Shown: piece after piece, positions 16,510 to 25,328 of the stretch
Numbering within the stretch: the first letter of the stretch is position 1
How the letters are laid out: the number at the start of each line of letters is the position of its first letter
DNA from: Bacteroidia bacterium
GTDB lineage: Bacteria; Bacteroidota; Bacteroidia; UKL13-3
Direction of reading: 5' to 3'
Assembly (NCBI GenBank): GCA_019695215.1
Contig: JAIBAK010000012.1
Coordinates: 1 to 64,000, forward strand
Length of the DNA stretch: 64,000 bases
Notes under the pieces: generated by a model
What the model was told of the DNA's origin: nothing
Databases searched by the model: none
What the model saw: only the letters and a program-made list of their open reading frames with translations
Position numbers and translations under genes: made by a program

Positions 16510-17289
16510 TTATTCCATATTTGTTTGATCTTTATCTAGGAAAAACGAGAAGGTATCTCCCCGTAATCCCAGTCGCAGTGTTTCAAGCGGAATCATTTCG
16601 TTGGGGGCAATATTTCCGAGATTTACATTCGGGCCGATGAGTTTAATAAAATACACCTGCTGGGCTTTTTGCGGGGCTTCCCAAATAATGGTCTCCTCAG
16701 GAATTTTAGTGAGAATTTCCTGCACCAATCCTTCGCGCACTTCGCCACTCCCTCTGAAAATACCCACATTACCGGCTTCCCTTGCTTCGGCAATTACTTT
16801 CCACACACCGGCATCAATTTCTTTTTGCATCAGCTCAATCCACTTGTATGGCGGAATAATTTTTTCGGCATCTTTCGAGCCTACTTCCGACAATACGGTG
16901 AACTCCTGTGTAAGCCGTTTGATGTATTCACATTTTTTATCGTGGTTAAGGGTAACCGAACCGTCAGATACCTCCACATGCTTCAGGTTATATTTCTTAA
17001 GCAGTTTTACATAATCTTCCAGCTGATTTCTTACAATGAAGGCCTCGAACAGGGTTCCACCAAAATACACGGGCACTCCGGCTGACTGATAAGCAGCAAT
17101 CTTTTTATCGAGGTTGGCTGTTACATATGAAGTTCCAAAACCTAATTTTACCAAATCGATATGGCCTGATGAAGTAGAAAGTAAATCTTCAACTTCACGA
17201 ACACTAAGTCCTTTGTCCATCATCATGGTGATGCCTGCATTACGAGGTTTCTGCGTACGTTGCGGCAATTGTTTTAATGCAAAATTCAT
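16510..17289 (-). CDS. Phosphosulfolactate synthase (ComA-like)
   Basis: 259 residues. It has the TIM-barrel pattern of ComA: ITMMMDKGLSVREVEDLL, HIDLVKLGFGTSYV, VPVYFGGTLFEAFI, VEVSDGSVTL, VLSEVGSKD, and IWEAPQKAQQVYFIKLIGPNVNLGN. ComA adds sulfite to phosphoenolpyruvate to give phosphosulfolactate, the first step toward sulfolactate, and in archaea toward coenzyme M. No comB or comC is visible nearby. In a Bacteroidota member the product could feed sulfonate metabolites such as cysteate for sulfonolipids, but that is inference. It lies 3 bases after the TPR gene stop on the same strand. Confidence 0.85.
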   Translation of the reverse strand: MNFALKQLPQRTQKPRNAGITMMMDKGLSVREVEDLLSTSSGHIDLVKLGFGTSYVTANLDKKIAAYQSAGVPVYFGGTLFEAFIVRNQLEDYVKLLKKYNLKHVEVSDGSVTLNHDKKCEYIKRLTQEFTVLSEVGSKDAEKIIPPYKWIELMQKEIDAGVWKVIAEAREAGNVGIFRGSGEVREGLVQEILTKIPEETIIWEAPQKAQQVYFIKLIGPNVNLGNIAPNEMIPLETLRLGLRGDTFSFFLDKDQTNME

Positions 17290-17292
17290 GGA

Positions 17293-18690
17293 TTATTTAC
17301 GATACAGTTCAATTAAATCTATTATTTCTGTGGCCTTTTTAAGGTAAGGACCAAACTCAAAAAGTAAAAAATGTTCGTCAAAATTAAGGGTAAGGGCAAT
17401 TTCCAGGTAGTACTTGGCCTCACTAATTTTTCCGTCTTCGTACAGGTAGTTTACAATGCGGTAGTACAGTGCCGCAATATCGGGATTGGTTTTAATTGCC
17501 TCTTTGAGCAAATCGGCTGCTCCTTCCAAATCATCTCTTTCATAACACACAAACGACCAGTCGAGCCATGCATCTTCCAGAGTGGGGTCGAGTTCAATTA
17601 ACCGCGCATAAGCTTTCTCGGCCTCCCCGTCATTTCCGGTTTTATATTCTGCATCGGCCAGCGCCAGTAAGTATTCGGTATTATCCGGTTCCAGTTCGCA
17701 GGCACGTTTCACATAATTCAGCGCCTCGGCATACCGTCCTTCTTCGTCATAGGTAATACCAATGCCAAACCATCCTTCGGCAAAAGCCGGATTAAGTTTA
17801 ACCGATTTTTTGTAAAACTCGCGTGCCTTGTTAAACTGCAGCAGCTTTTCATAACAACCCGCAATATTGCAATAGGTAATAGGATCGGGACCCTCCAGCT
17901 CAAGTGTTTTATCATACTCCTCAATGGCCTCTTTGTACCGGTCGAGTTCCACCAGTGTATTGGCCTTGTTAAAATGTGCCGATGAAAAGCTGTCATGAAT
18001 TACAATCGCATAGTCAAATGCTTCGAGTGCCTGATCGAATAACCCGAGTTTATTATAAACAGCCCCCAGATTAAACCAGGCCGATGACGAATAAGGATTC
18101 ACATCAATTAATTGCTGATAGAAGGTTATACTTTTCAGCAGCTCATCCATCATATCATAACAGTAAGCCGTTTCATACAATGCTTCCTGATTAGTTGGGT
18201 CGTTTTGTAAAATGCGGCTCAGGTACAAAATGGCTACTTCAAACAAGTCGTTACTCTGCAAAATAAAAGCAATGCTTAGAATAAGTTCATTGGGTTCGGA
18301 AGTGCGCTCAATGGCCTTATCAAAACAGGCATAGGCCTCTTTGTTATCTTCTAGATGGAGGAAAATTTCCCCTTTCATCACAGCCACTTCTTCGTTGGCA
18401 GGCTCTAATGATTCGGCATGCTCAATAATTTCAAGGGCTTCATCAAAATGCCCTGTAATAATTTCTATCTGTGCTTTTTTTATAATAAACATCACCGAGT
18501 AGGGATGTTGTTGCGAGGCAAATTCAACTACCGAAAGTGCTTTTTTCAGTTTATCGTCAGCTATATAATATTCGATGATGTTTTCCAGCTCTTCGGGATC
18601 AAAAAACTGCCAGTTCTTATTTTTCACCATCTCCTCATACTTCGCTACCGATGAGTTGATGTCCTCATCGTGAAAGTCGTCTGCGTCCAT
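17293..18690 (-). CDS. Large TPR repeat protein
   Basis: 465 residues made almost wholly of tetratricopeptide repeats of about 34 residues, for example ALEIIEHAESLEPANEEVAV, ALEAFDYAIVIHDSFSSAHF and AEKAYARLIELDPTLEDAWL. The N-terminus is acidic (MDADDFHDEDIN); no signal peptide is seen, so the protein is likely cytoplasmic. Its role is protein binding; partners are unknown. It is the first gene of a pair with the phosphosulfolactate synthase gene (3-base gap), so the two are probably cotranscribed. Confidence 0.85.
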   Translation of the reverse strand: MDADDFHDEDINSSVAKYEEMVKNKNWQFFDPEELENIIEYYIADDKLKKALSVVEFASQQHPYSVMFIIKKAQIEIITGHFDEALEIIEHAESLEPANEEVAVMKGEIFLHLEDNKEAYACFDKAIERTSEPNELILSIAFILQSNDLFEVAILYLSRILQNDPTNQEALYETAYCYDMMDELLKSITFYQQLIDVNPYSSSAWFNLGAVYNKLGLFDQALEAFDYAIVIHDSFSSAHFNKANTLVELDRYKEAIEEYDKTLELEGPDPITYCNIAGCYEKLLQFNKAREFYKKSVKLNPAFAEGWFGIGITYDEEGRYAEALNYVKRACELEPDNTEYLLALADAEYKTGNDGEAEKAYARLIELDPTLEDAWLDWSFVCYERDDLEGAADLLKEAIKTNPDIAALYYRIVNYLYEDGKISEAKYYLEIALTLNFDEHFLLFEFGPYLKKATEIIDLIELYRK

Positions 18691-18719
18691 AGGCTACACC
18701 ATTTTAATTGTGTTCGAAA

Positions 18720-18727
18720 CAAAAGTA
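18720..18727 (-). promoter_or_regulatory. Promoter -7 element of the TPR/comA-like operon
   Basis: Reads TACTTTTG on the minus strand, an exact TAnnTTTG match, about 30 bases upstream of the ATG at 18690. No convincing -33 box. Confidence 0.45.
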
Positions 18728-18813
18728 ATGGAACAACCACACTTTTTCCCGTTATTAGCGTCATAATTTGGTCCCCTTTCTTTAAACATCTGTGTACAAA
18801 CGTTATTGATTAA

Positions 18814-21800
18814 ATGAAAAAAATCATTTTATTAACCATTCTATTCATGGCCAAAGGGCCCGTATTTGGACAGCAAAACAAACAGGCCGGCTGGCAGCAG
18901 GAAGTAGCCTATTTTATTGAAGCCAAACTGATGGATGGCGGGCATTACCTAAAGGCTTTTGAACGTATCAGCTATACCAACAATTCTCCGCAAACGCTTA
19001 CCTACCTTTACTTTCATTTGTGGCCGAATGCGTATAAAAAACACAGCGAGCCCTTTGCCAAGCAACAGTTAGAAAACGGACAAACCAATTTTTATTTTGC
19101 CGAAGCGCAGGACCACGGCATGATTGATTCGCTGGACTTTAAAATTAACGGAGAAACGGTGAAATGGGAATTGCTGAAAGATACAGGTGATGTATGTAAA
19201 ATTTATTTGAACAAACCCCTGGCTCCCGGTGCAAAAATGGAAATTACTACTCCGTTTCGCACCAAATTTCCCAAGGTGTTTTCGCGCATGGGCCATGAAG
19301 GGCAATTTTACGCAGCCACCCAGTGGTATCCCAAACCGGCAGTGTTTGATGTGAACGGGTGGAACTATATGCCTTACCTTGATCAGGGTGAATTTTATTC
19401 GGAGTTTGGAAGTTTTGAAGTGAAACTTACCCTGCCCGCCAACTATGTGGTGGCGGCAACGGGAGAGTTGCAGGAAGAAAGTGAAAAAAAATGGCTGGAT
19501 AGCCTGGCGGAAATAAAAAATACTGCATTCTCTTTTGTGCCGGACAGCCTAACTCATTTAAAAGATTTCAAATCTCTCAATAAACTCTTCCCTCCATCCT
19601 CTTCTATATGGAAAACAATCACCTTTAAACAGCAACACGTACATGATTTTGCTTGGTTTGCCGATAAACGGTTTAATGTAGCTAAGAGTGAGGTAAAATT
19701 ATCCTCAGGTAGGGTTGTTACTACTTGGGCCTATTCCGTTAAATCAAAACCTACCGAAGGAGTAGAATACGTGAATAAATCTGTGGCTTTTTACAGCAGG
19801 GAAGTAGGCGAATACCCCTACAGCATTTGCAGCGCGGTTGATGGCCCGTTAGTAGCTGGCGGGGGAATGGAATACCCAACCATTACCATTTGCTCAGGAC
19901 TTAGTGAACAGGTGGTATTACACGAAGTGGGTCACAATTGGTTCTATGGCATTCTAGGAAGTCAGGAACGTTTACATCCATGGATGGACGAAGGCATTAA
20001 TTCGTTTTACGAAAAAGATTATTATGCAGGAAAAAAATTAATAGATCCATCTCCCCTTCAGCGAATGTTTGACTTAAGTTCTTTTGAACGCAATTATGAA
20101 TCTGAAGTCCTGTATTTGTTTTCGGCTCGCAAGGGCGAAGATCAGCCCATTGAACTTCCTGCATACGCCTACACCGGCACCAACTATGCTGCGGTTGTGT
20201 ATTCAAAAACACCGCTTGCCTTTCGTTACCTGCGCGGTTATCTGGGCAAAGAACTGTTCGATTCCTGCATGCACACCTATTATCGCGAATGGCAGTTTAA
20301 ACATCCCTTGCCCGGAGATATACAGGATGTGTTTGAACGGGTAAGCAACAAAAAACTAGACTGGTTTTTTAATGACCTGATAAGTGGCACCGGAAAGGTA
20401 GACTACCAAATGCAACGCGCCACCTCAGTTAATGGTACCACCGAACTGAAAATTAAAAACAGGGGCAATCTTGCTACTCCTTTTTCCATCTCAGCCGTTA
20501 CCGATAGCACCGTAAGCAACACTCAATGGTTTGAAGGTTTTAAAGGCACAAAAGTCATTTCGTATAAAGGAGCAACAGGAAGGCACCTGGAGTTGGACGC
20601 CCTGCGCGAAATGCCCGAATTATACCGCAAAAATAATTATATCAAATCATCGGCATGGTTTAAACGATGTGCTCCGCTCCGCATTCAGTTGCTGGGAAGC
20701 CTGGAGCACCCTTATAAAAAACAGCTTTTTGTTTCACCGGCTTTTGGATGGAACACGCATAATAAATGGATGATTGGGGCCGCTTTTTACAATACCATTT
20801 TCCCCTCTAAAAAACTCGAATACCAGTTTATTCCGCTCTATGCCCCAACCACCGGAGATGTAAACGGATATGCAGGTATTCAGCGTTACTGGCACAGCAC
20901 GAATGGTTTTATTCAAACTACCGAAATTGGTTACAATATGGCACGTTTCCGTTCGGTTGATTTTGGTGAGCTGCATCAGCAATCGTATATGAAACAAAAT
21001 CCGTATGTACATATTGTTTTTCGCAAATCAAATCCCCGTTCGGCAGTGAAGCGCTCATTAAAACTACAGTACATTTCCGTTTTGGAACACAATGAAAAAG
21101 GTAAAGGCATGTATTATGACCTTACGTATTACAGCAGCCGTTTTATGAAAGCAGGATTTACCTGGGAAAAAAGTAAAAAAATTAATCCGGCCTCGCTAAC
21201 GGTGAATATGGAACAGGGCAAAGATTATTACGACCGGTTTGTAAAAGCCACTGCCGACTACCGTGCTAAATTTAATATTGGAATGCCTAAGAAAAACCTG
21301 GATGTTCGCCTTTTTGCAGGAGTAATGGACTTTGCCAGACAAACAGGCAGCCTGAGCGGAAGGTATTACCTGCAAATGACAAGCAGCACTTATCAGGATT
21401 ATACCATGGATTATGCTGTGCTTGGCAGGGGGCTGGAAAGCGGAATGCTTGGCCAGCAGGTACTGGAGCGCGAAGGCGGTTTTAAAGCAGCAACAGCGGC
21501 CTTATCAGATAAGTGGTTGTTGTCGGCCAATTTTAAATGTGATATTCCGGGAGTATTGCCCATAAGGCTCTATGCCGATTTTGGCACCTATGCCCAAATG
21601 AAAAACATAAATCCTAATTCCGGCTGGCTTATGTACAATGCAGGTGTTTTGTTTTCCTTATTCAACGGAGGACTGGAGGTATATTTTCCTGCGCTCAGCA
21701 GCAACGATATTAAAACGCTTTGGGCAAACAACTCAAAAAATTACGGACGCTACGCACAGCGCATTTCTTTTAATTTAAAATTAAACCAGTTGAATCCGTT

Positions 21801-21828
21801 TCGGGTGGCCAGGAATATTAGCTTCTGA
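18814..21828 (+). CDS. Secreted M1-family metallopeptidase
   Basis: 1004 residues with an N-terminal signal peptide (KKIILLTILFMAKGPVFG). Zinc site H370-E-V-G-H374 with the third ligand E393 in WMDEGINSFYE gives HExxH-x18-E, and AGGGMEYPTITI is the exopeptidase GxMEN-like motif just before it. This matches gluzincin aminopeptidases. The C-terminal 400 residues are a beta-rich extension, typical of Bacteroidota versions, possibly for outer-membrane association. Predicted periplasmic or surface peptide hydrolysis. It converges with the LtaS-like gene, with only 4 bases between stops and no terminator visible. Confidence 0.9.
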   Translation: MKKIILLTILFMAKGPVFGQQNKQAGWQQEVAYFIEAKLMDGGHYLKAFERISYTNNSPQTLTYLYFHLWPNAYKKHSEPFAKQQLENGQTNFYFAEAQDHGMIDSLDFKINGETVKWELLKDTGDVCKIYLNKPLAPGAKMEITTPFRTKFPKVFSRMGHEGQFYAATQWYPKPAVFDVNGWNYMPYLDQGEFYSEFGSFEVKLTLPANYVVAATGELQEESEKKWLDSLAEIKNTAFSFVPDSLTHLKDFKSLNKLFPPSSSIWKTITFKQQHVHDFAWFADKRFNVAKSEVKLSSGRVVTTWAYSVKSKPTEGVEYVNKSVAFYSREVGEYPYSICSAVDGPLVAGGGMEYPTITICSGLSEQVVLHEVGHNWFYGILGSQERLHPWMDEGINSFYEKDYYAGKKLIDPSPLQRMFDLSSFERNYESEVLYLFSARKGEDQPIELPAYAYTGTNYAAVVYSKTPLAFRYLRGYLGKELFDSCMHTYYREWQFKHPLPGDIQDVFERVSNKKLDWFFNDLISGTGKVDYQMQRATSVNGTTELKIKNRGNLATPFSISAVTDSTVSNTQWFEGFKGTKVISYKGATGRHLELDALREMPELYRKNNYIKSSAWFKRCAPLRIQLLGSLEHPYKKQLFVSPAFGWNTHNKWMIGAAFYNTIFPSKKLEYQFIPLYAPTTGDVNGYAGIQRYWHSTNGFIQTTEIGYNMARFRSVDFGELHQQSYMKQNPYVHIVFRKSNPRSAVKRSLKLQYISVLEHNEKGKGMYYDLTYYSSRFMKAGFTWEKSKKINPASLTVNMEQGKDYYDRFVKATADYRAKFNIGMPKKNLDVRLFAGVMDFARQTGSLSGRYYLQMTSSTYQDYTMDYAVLGRGLESGMLGQQVLEREGGFKAATAALSDKWLLSANFKCDIPGVLPIRLYADFGTYAQMKNINPNSGWLMYNAGVLFSLFNGGLEVYFPALSSNDIKTLWANNSKNYGRYAQRISFNLKLNQLNPFRVARNISF

Positions 21829-21832
21829 GAAT

Positions 21833-23710
21833 TTATTTTTTGAGCAGCGTATTTGCATTGAGCCGCTGATAGTAATTTTGAATATAGGCCTTCAGTTGTT
21901 GTTCGGCTTGCAGTTTTTCATTAGCCGGCCACTGACTAATTAAATTATTTCGCAACAAGGAATCTGTTTGCATGTTGTAAACCGCATTGATTTTGCTGCC
22001 GTCAAAATGCAGCACCATGTTTTCACTGATGTACTGATACAACCCGTTTTCATACTGAACCGCAAAATGCGGCACCGAATCGCTGAGTGCCGATACCCCG
22101 AAAGCAGGAAATGAATGATTATATCCTAAATACTGCAACAGGGTTGGTTCAATATCACAATGGCTGAAGGTGGCCGCTACCTTTTTTTGAATGGGTGCTG
22201 ACGGATCGAACAGCAGTGCGGGCACTGCAAATTTACCGGCCATTGTCTGGTAAAAGGGTTGTGCATTTTGTGCCGAATGGTCGGCAGTAATAAAAAATAC
22301 CGTATGCTTATACCAGGGCAAGCGCGAAGCCTGAGCAAAAAATTCACGCAGGCTGGCATCGGTGTAAGCTATGCTTTGATGAATATCGAGTGTTCCGCGC
22401 GGTAAAAATCTGTACGCTTCAGGAATGGCATAAGGATGATGAGAAGAAAGTGTAAAAACAGCTGCGCAAAACGGCTCGGTTGTATTGGTAAGTTGCGTGT
22501 TTACATAACGCAGGTAAGGTCCGTCATCAATTCCCCACGGGCCGGTTTTATCTTTTGATACATCGCCCGGATATTCATTAAGCCCGTAGTATATTCCGAA
22601 AGAAGATACCCCTACAAAACCGTCAAATCCCATCGTTCCGTTTTTGGCACCGTGATAAAAAGCTGTAGTGTACCCTTCCTGCTTCAACAATTTGCCAATA
22701 CCCGTTAATGCGTTCGACTGATAAGGTGAATTGATAAAAGGCGTTTCGAGCAATGAAGGAAGAGCCGAAAGAATGGCCGGCAATGCTTCAATTGATTTTT
22801 TTCCGCTGGCGTAGGCATTAGTAAATACGGTGCTGTACCCGCTCAGTGAATCGAGAAAGGGAGTAAACCTCGAATCGCCATTGCAATAACCAACATATTC
22901 TTTCCCGAAACTCTCCAGAATAAGAATCACCACATTTTTTTTCTGAAATGCCTGCGAAGGATATTTTCTGTATACCGGATATATTTTTTCTGATTGATTG
23001 GAATCGAAATAAGCAGGAACAGGTACAGGTTTATTTCCCACAGTACTTATAAACTGAAACGGAGTATTTAGAGTGAGCGGAATTAACTCTGCCTGAACAA
23101 ACCGCCCTGCATCAAACGGACGAATGGGTTTAAGGTAAAAACCACCCCGCGCTGCCAGTACCCAGCATGCGGCCGACAATAAAAACAAACCGCCCTGCTG
23201 CACATACTGCTTAACGGTATATTTTTGCGGAGTCACTGCATACCCTTTAGGATAAAACCTCCACATGGCGGTAACCAATGCAAAAAAAATAAGCAACAGA
23301 TACCAATAGTCAGAAATATATTGTCCGAGCAGATTTCCGATTTCATTATCGGTTTGCAGCAACTCAAGCCCGCTGCGTTTACCCGAAAACTTGATGTATT
23401 CCACATCAATCAGATTCAATAACAAGGCGACCCCGTTGGTAACTACAAAAATTACCCTCAAAACCATTTGATAAAGTCCATGTGCACGCTGATAAACGGG
23501 TATGATGCACAGCAAAAAAAACAGGAGATTTACATAAGCAATAGCGGAAACATCAAAAAGTAACCCATAGAAAAATGTGCCGATTACTTTAAAAAAACCG
23601 AACCGTGCATAAGTACCCGCATTAAAAAGAAAAAACACCAGGCGGGCGAGGGCAAAAAATAAAAGCGCATACCCAAGTCGGCTAAGTAAATTCCGGATAT
23701 GTGCCAGCAT
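21833..23710 (-). CDS. LtaS-like alkaline-phosphatase-superfamily membrane protein (1)
   Basis: 625 residues. About five N-terminal membrane helices (to residue ~190) are followed by a periplasmic sulfatase-fold domain. Metal and catalytic motifs are VVILILESFGKEYVG (metal glutamate), ASGKKSIEALPAILSALPSL (nucleophile region, Ser in place of the LtaS Thr), FYHGAKNGTMGFDGF and FITADHSAQ. Related enzymes transfer phosphoglycerol or phosphoethanolamine between envelope lipids and glycans. Gram-negative cells lack lipoteichoic acid, so a polar head-group transferase on an envelope polymer is more likely. It lies 5 bases after the GH3 gene on the same strand. Confidence 0.87.
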   Translation of the reverse strand: MLAHIRNLLSRLGYALLFFALARLVFFLFNAGTYARFGFFKVIGTFFYGLLFDVSAIAYVNLLFFLLCIIPVYQRAHGLYQMVLRVIFVVTNGVALLLNLIDVEYIKFSGKRSGLELLQTDNEIGNLLGQYISDYWYLLLIFFALVTAMWRFYPKGYAVTPQKYTVKQYVQQGGLFLLSAACWVLAARGGFYLKPIRPFDAGRFVQAELIPLTLNTPFQFISTVGNKPVPVPAYFDSNQSEKIYPVYRKYPSQAFQKKNVVILILESFGKEYVGYCNGDSRFTPFLDSLSGYSTVFTNAYASGKKSIEALPAILSALPSLLETPFINSPYQSNALTGIGKLLKQEGYTTAFYHGAKNGTMGFDGFVGVSSFGIYYGLNEYPGDVSKDKTGPWGIDDGPYLRYVNTQLTNTTEPFCAAVFTLSSHHPYAIPEAYRFLPRGTLDIHQSIAYTDASLREFFAQASRLPWYKHTVFFITADHSAQNAQPFYQTMAGKFAVPALLFDPSAPIQKKVAATFSHCDIEPTLLQYLGYNHSFPAFGVSALSDSVPHFAVQYENGLYQYISENMVLHFDGSKINAVYNMQTDSLLRNNLISQWPANEKLQAEQQLKAYIQNYYQRLNANTLLKK

Positions 23711-23715
23711 ATATC

Positions 23716-25245
23716 TTAATTTTTGTCAGCGAAACAGGCTGATACATGTGATTTCCACTCCTCACAAACCGAATTTTTTATAACCCGTGGAAATTTATTT
23801 TGTCCGCCTTCTTTGCCTTTAGCCCGCATAAAATCTAAAAACACCTGAGACGGAAGTATATCAACCACTATTTCTTTTAGTGCATGTTTTCGCTCTACGG
23901 CATAATCGTCATTCAGCTCTTTCAGTATTTCATCCAGACGTTCCTTTGCTTTACCCGCATCCACTTTTGCATCGCAGGCTAAATACCAGTGATGAGAAAA
24001 TAATCCTGCATACGATTCTCCGCAAACGGTAAATTCATTAATCGGTTCATTTAACTCAGCGGCCAGTCTGGCAACCGCCTGATTCATGTTATCAACCGAC
24101 AAATGCTCTCCGCACATACTTAAAAAATGTTTGGTGCGTCCGGTAATTTTAATTTCAAAATTTTTCCTGTTTACAAAACGGATGGTATCGCCAATCATGT
24201 ATCGCCATGCTCCGGCACAGGTGCTAATGAGTAAGGCATATTCTTCGTTCTCCTTTACCTCATTGAGCCAAACAACTTCATACCCTTCTTTCAACTCACC
24301 TTCGTCAGTAAAGTTGCGCTCGTTAAACGGAATAAATTCATAAAAAATTCCGTTCTTCAGCAATAGCCTCATCCCGTCAGCTTCATCCTTTGTTTGTAAA
24401 GCAATAAAACCTTCTGACGCGAGGTATGTCTCAAAAAAATACACCTTTTTTGAAAACAGGTTATCCAAACTTTTGCGGTAGGGGTCAATGGCAACTCCGC
24501 CATGAATATATACCCGCAGGTTGGGCCACAAATCGTGAATGCTTTTCAGGTTATATTTTTCAATAATCTGTTCGAAAATAATCTGCACCCAGGCAGGCAC
24601 ACCGGCCACCATTCCCACATCCCAGTTGGGTGCTTCGTTTACAATCTCCGTAATTTTTTCCTGCCAGTTTCTTTTCTTGCGAATATCCATATCGGGCTTG
24701 GAGAACGGCTCAAACCAAAACGGAACATTCCCGGTAGTAATGCCGCTTAAATCGCCCGAATAATTAATTCCGTTAAAGTTTAAATCAGTACTTCCGCCAA
24801 TCATCAATGAATGTTTTGCCACTGTTTCGGCCGGAACATTTTTGCAGCGGGCAATATGCCATATCTGCCTCAGGCTTGAACGAATCAGCACCTTTTTCAT
24901 TTCGAGCGATACGGGAATATATTTACTTGCCTGATCGGTGGTCCCGGAACTTAAAGCAAAGAATGGAATTTTACCCGGCCAGCAAACCGACCGCTCCCCG
25001 TCAAAACTGCGTTGCCACCACTTTTTAATGCTCAGGTAATTATGCACCGGAACTTTTTCCTGAAAAGCTTTAACTAATTCATTGCTGTTTAGTACCCCGA
25101 TAAAATCATACTCGCGTCCAAACGAAGTATTATGCGCCTTTGCAAGCAATTTTCGAAGAACCCTCAATTGCTGATTTTCAGCGCGGTTTCCTCTGCCTGC
25201 TATGGGCAATATCCTGTTAGTTACCAGTGAACGAATGATGTTCAT
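23716..25245 (-). CDS. GH3 family acyl-adenylate-forming enzyme
   Basis: 509 residues. ANL-superfamily motifs of the GH3 type: ALSSGTTDQASKYIP (phosphate loop), YIHGGVAIDPYR, FETYLASEGFIALQ, and WRYMIGDTIRF followed by KITGRTKHFLSMCGEHLS. Plant GH3 enzymes conjugate amino acids to acyl acids through an acyl-adenylate; bacterial members are largely uncharacterised. It is placed between two LtaS-like genes, suggesting a shared envelope-modifying pathway (inference). Confidence 0.88.
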   Translation of the reverse strand: MNIIRSLVTNRILPIAGRGNRAENQQLRVLRKLLAKAHNTSFGREYDFIGVLNSNELVKAFQEKVPVHNYLSIKKWWQRSFDGERSVCWPGKIPFFALSSGTTDQASKYIPVSLEMKKVLIRSSLRQIWHIARCKNVPAETVAKHSLMIGGSTDLNFNGINYSGDLSGITTGNVPFWFEPFSKPDMDIRKKRNWQEKITEIVNEAPNWDVGMVAGVPAWVQIIFEQIIEKYNLKSIHDLWPNLRVYIHGGVAIDPYRKSLDNLFSKKVYFFETYLASEGFIALQTKDEADGMRLLLKNGIFYEFIPFNERNFTDEGELKEGYEVVWLNEVKENEEYALLISTCAGAWRYMIGDTIRFVNRKNFEIKITGRTKHFLSMCGEHLSVDNMNQAVARLAAELNEPINEFTVCGESYAGLFSHHWYLACDAKVDAGKAKERLDEILKELNDDYAVERKHALKEIVVDILPSQVFLDFMRAKGKEGGQNKFPRVIKNSVCEEWKSHVSACFADKN

Positions 25246-25328
25246 TTATCTCCCTGTTTCTGTAAAAAATTTACGCAAGATAAACAAAATGAGCAAATCA
25301 GAAAGCTTAAGTTGCTGCGGCCTACTTT

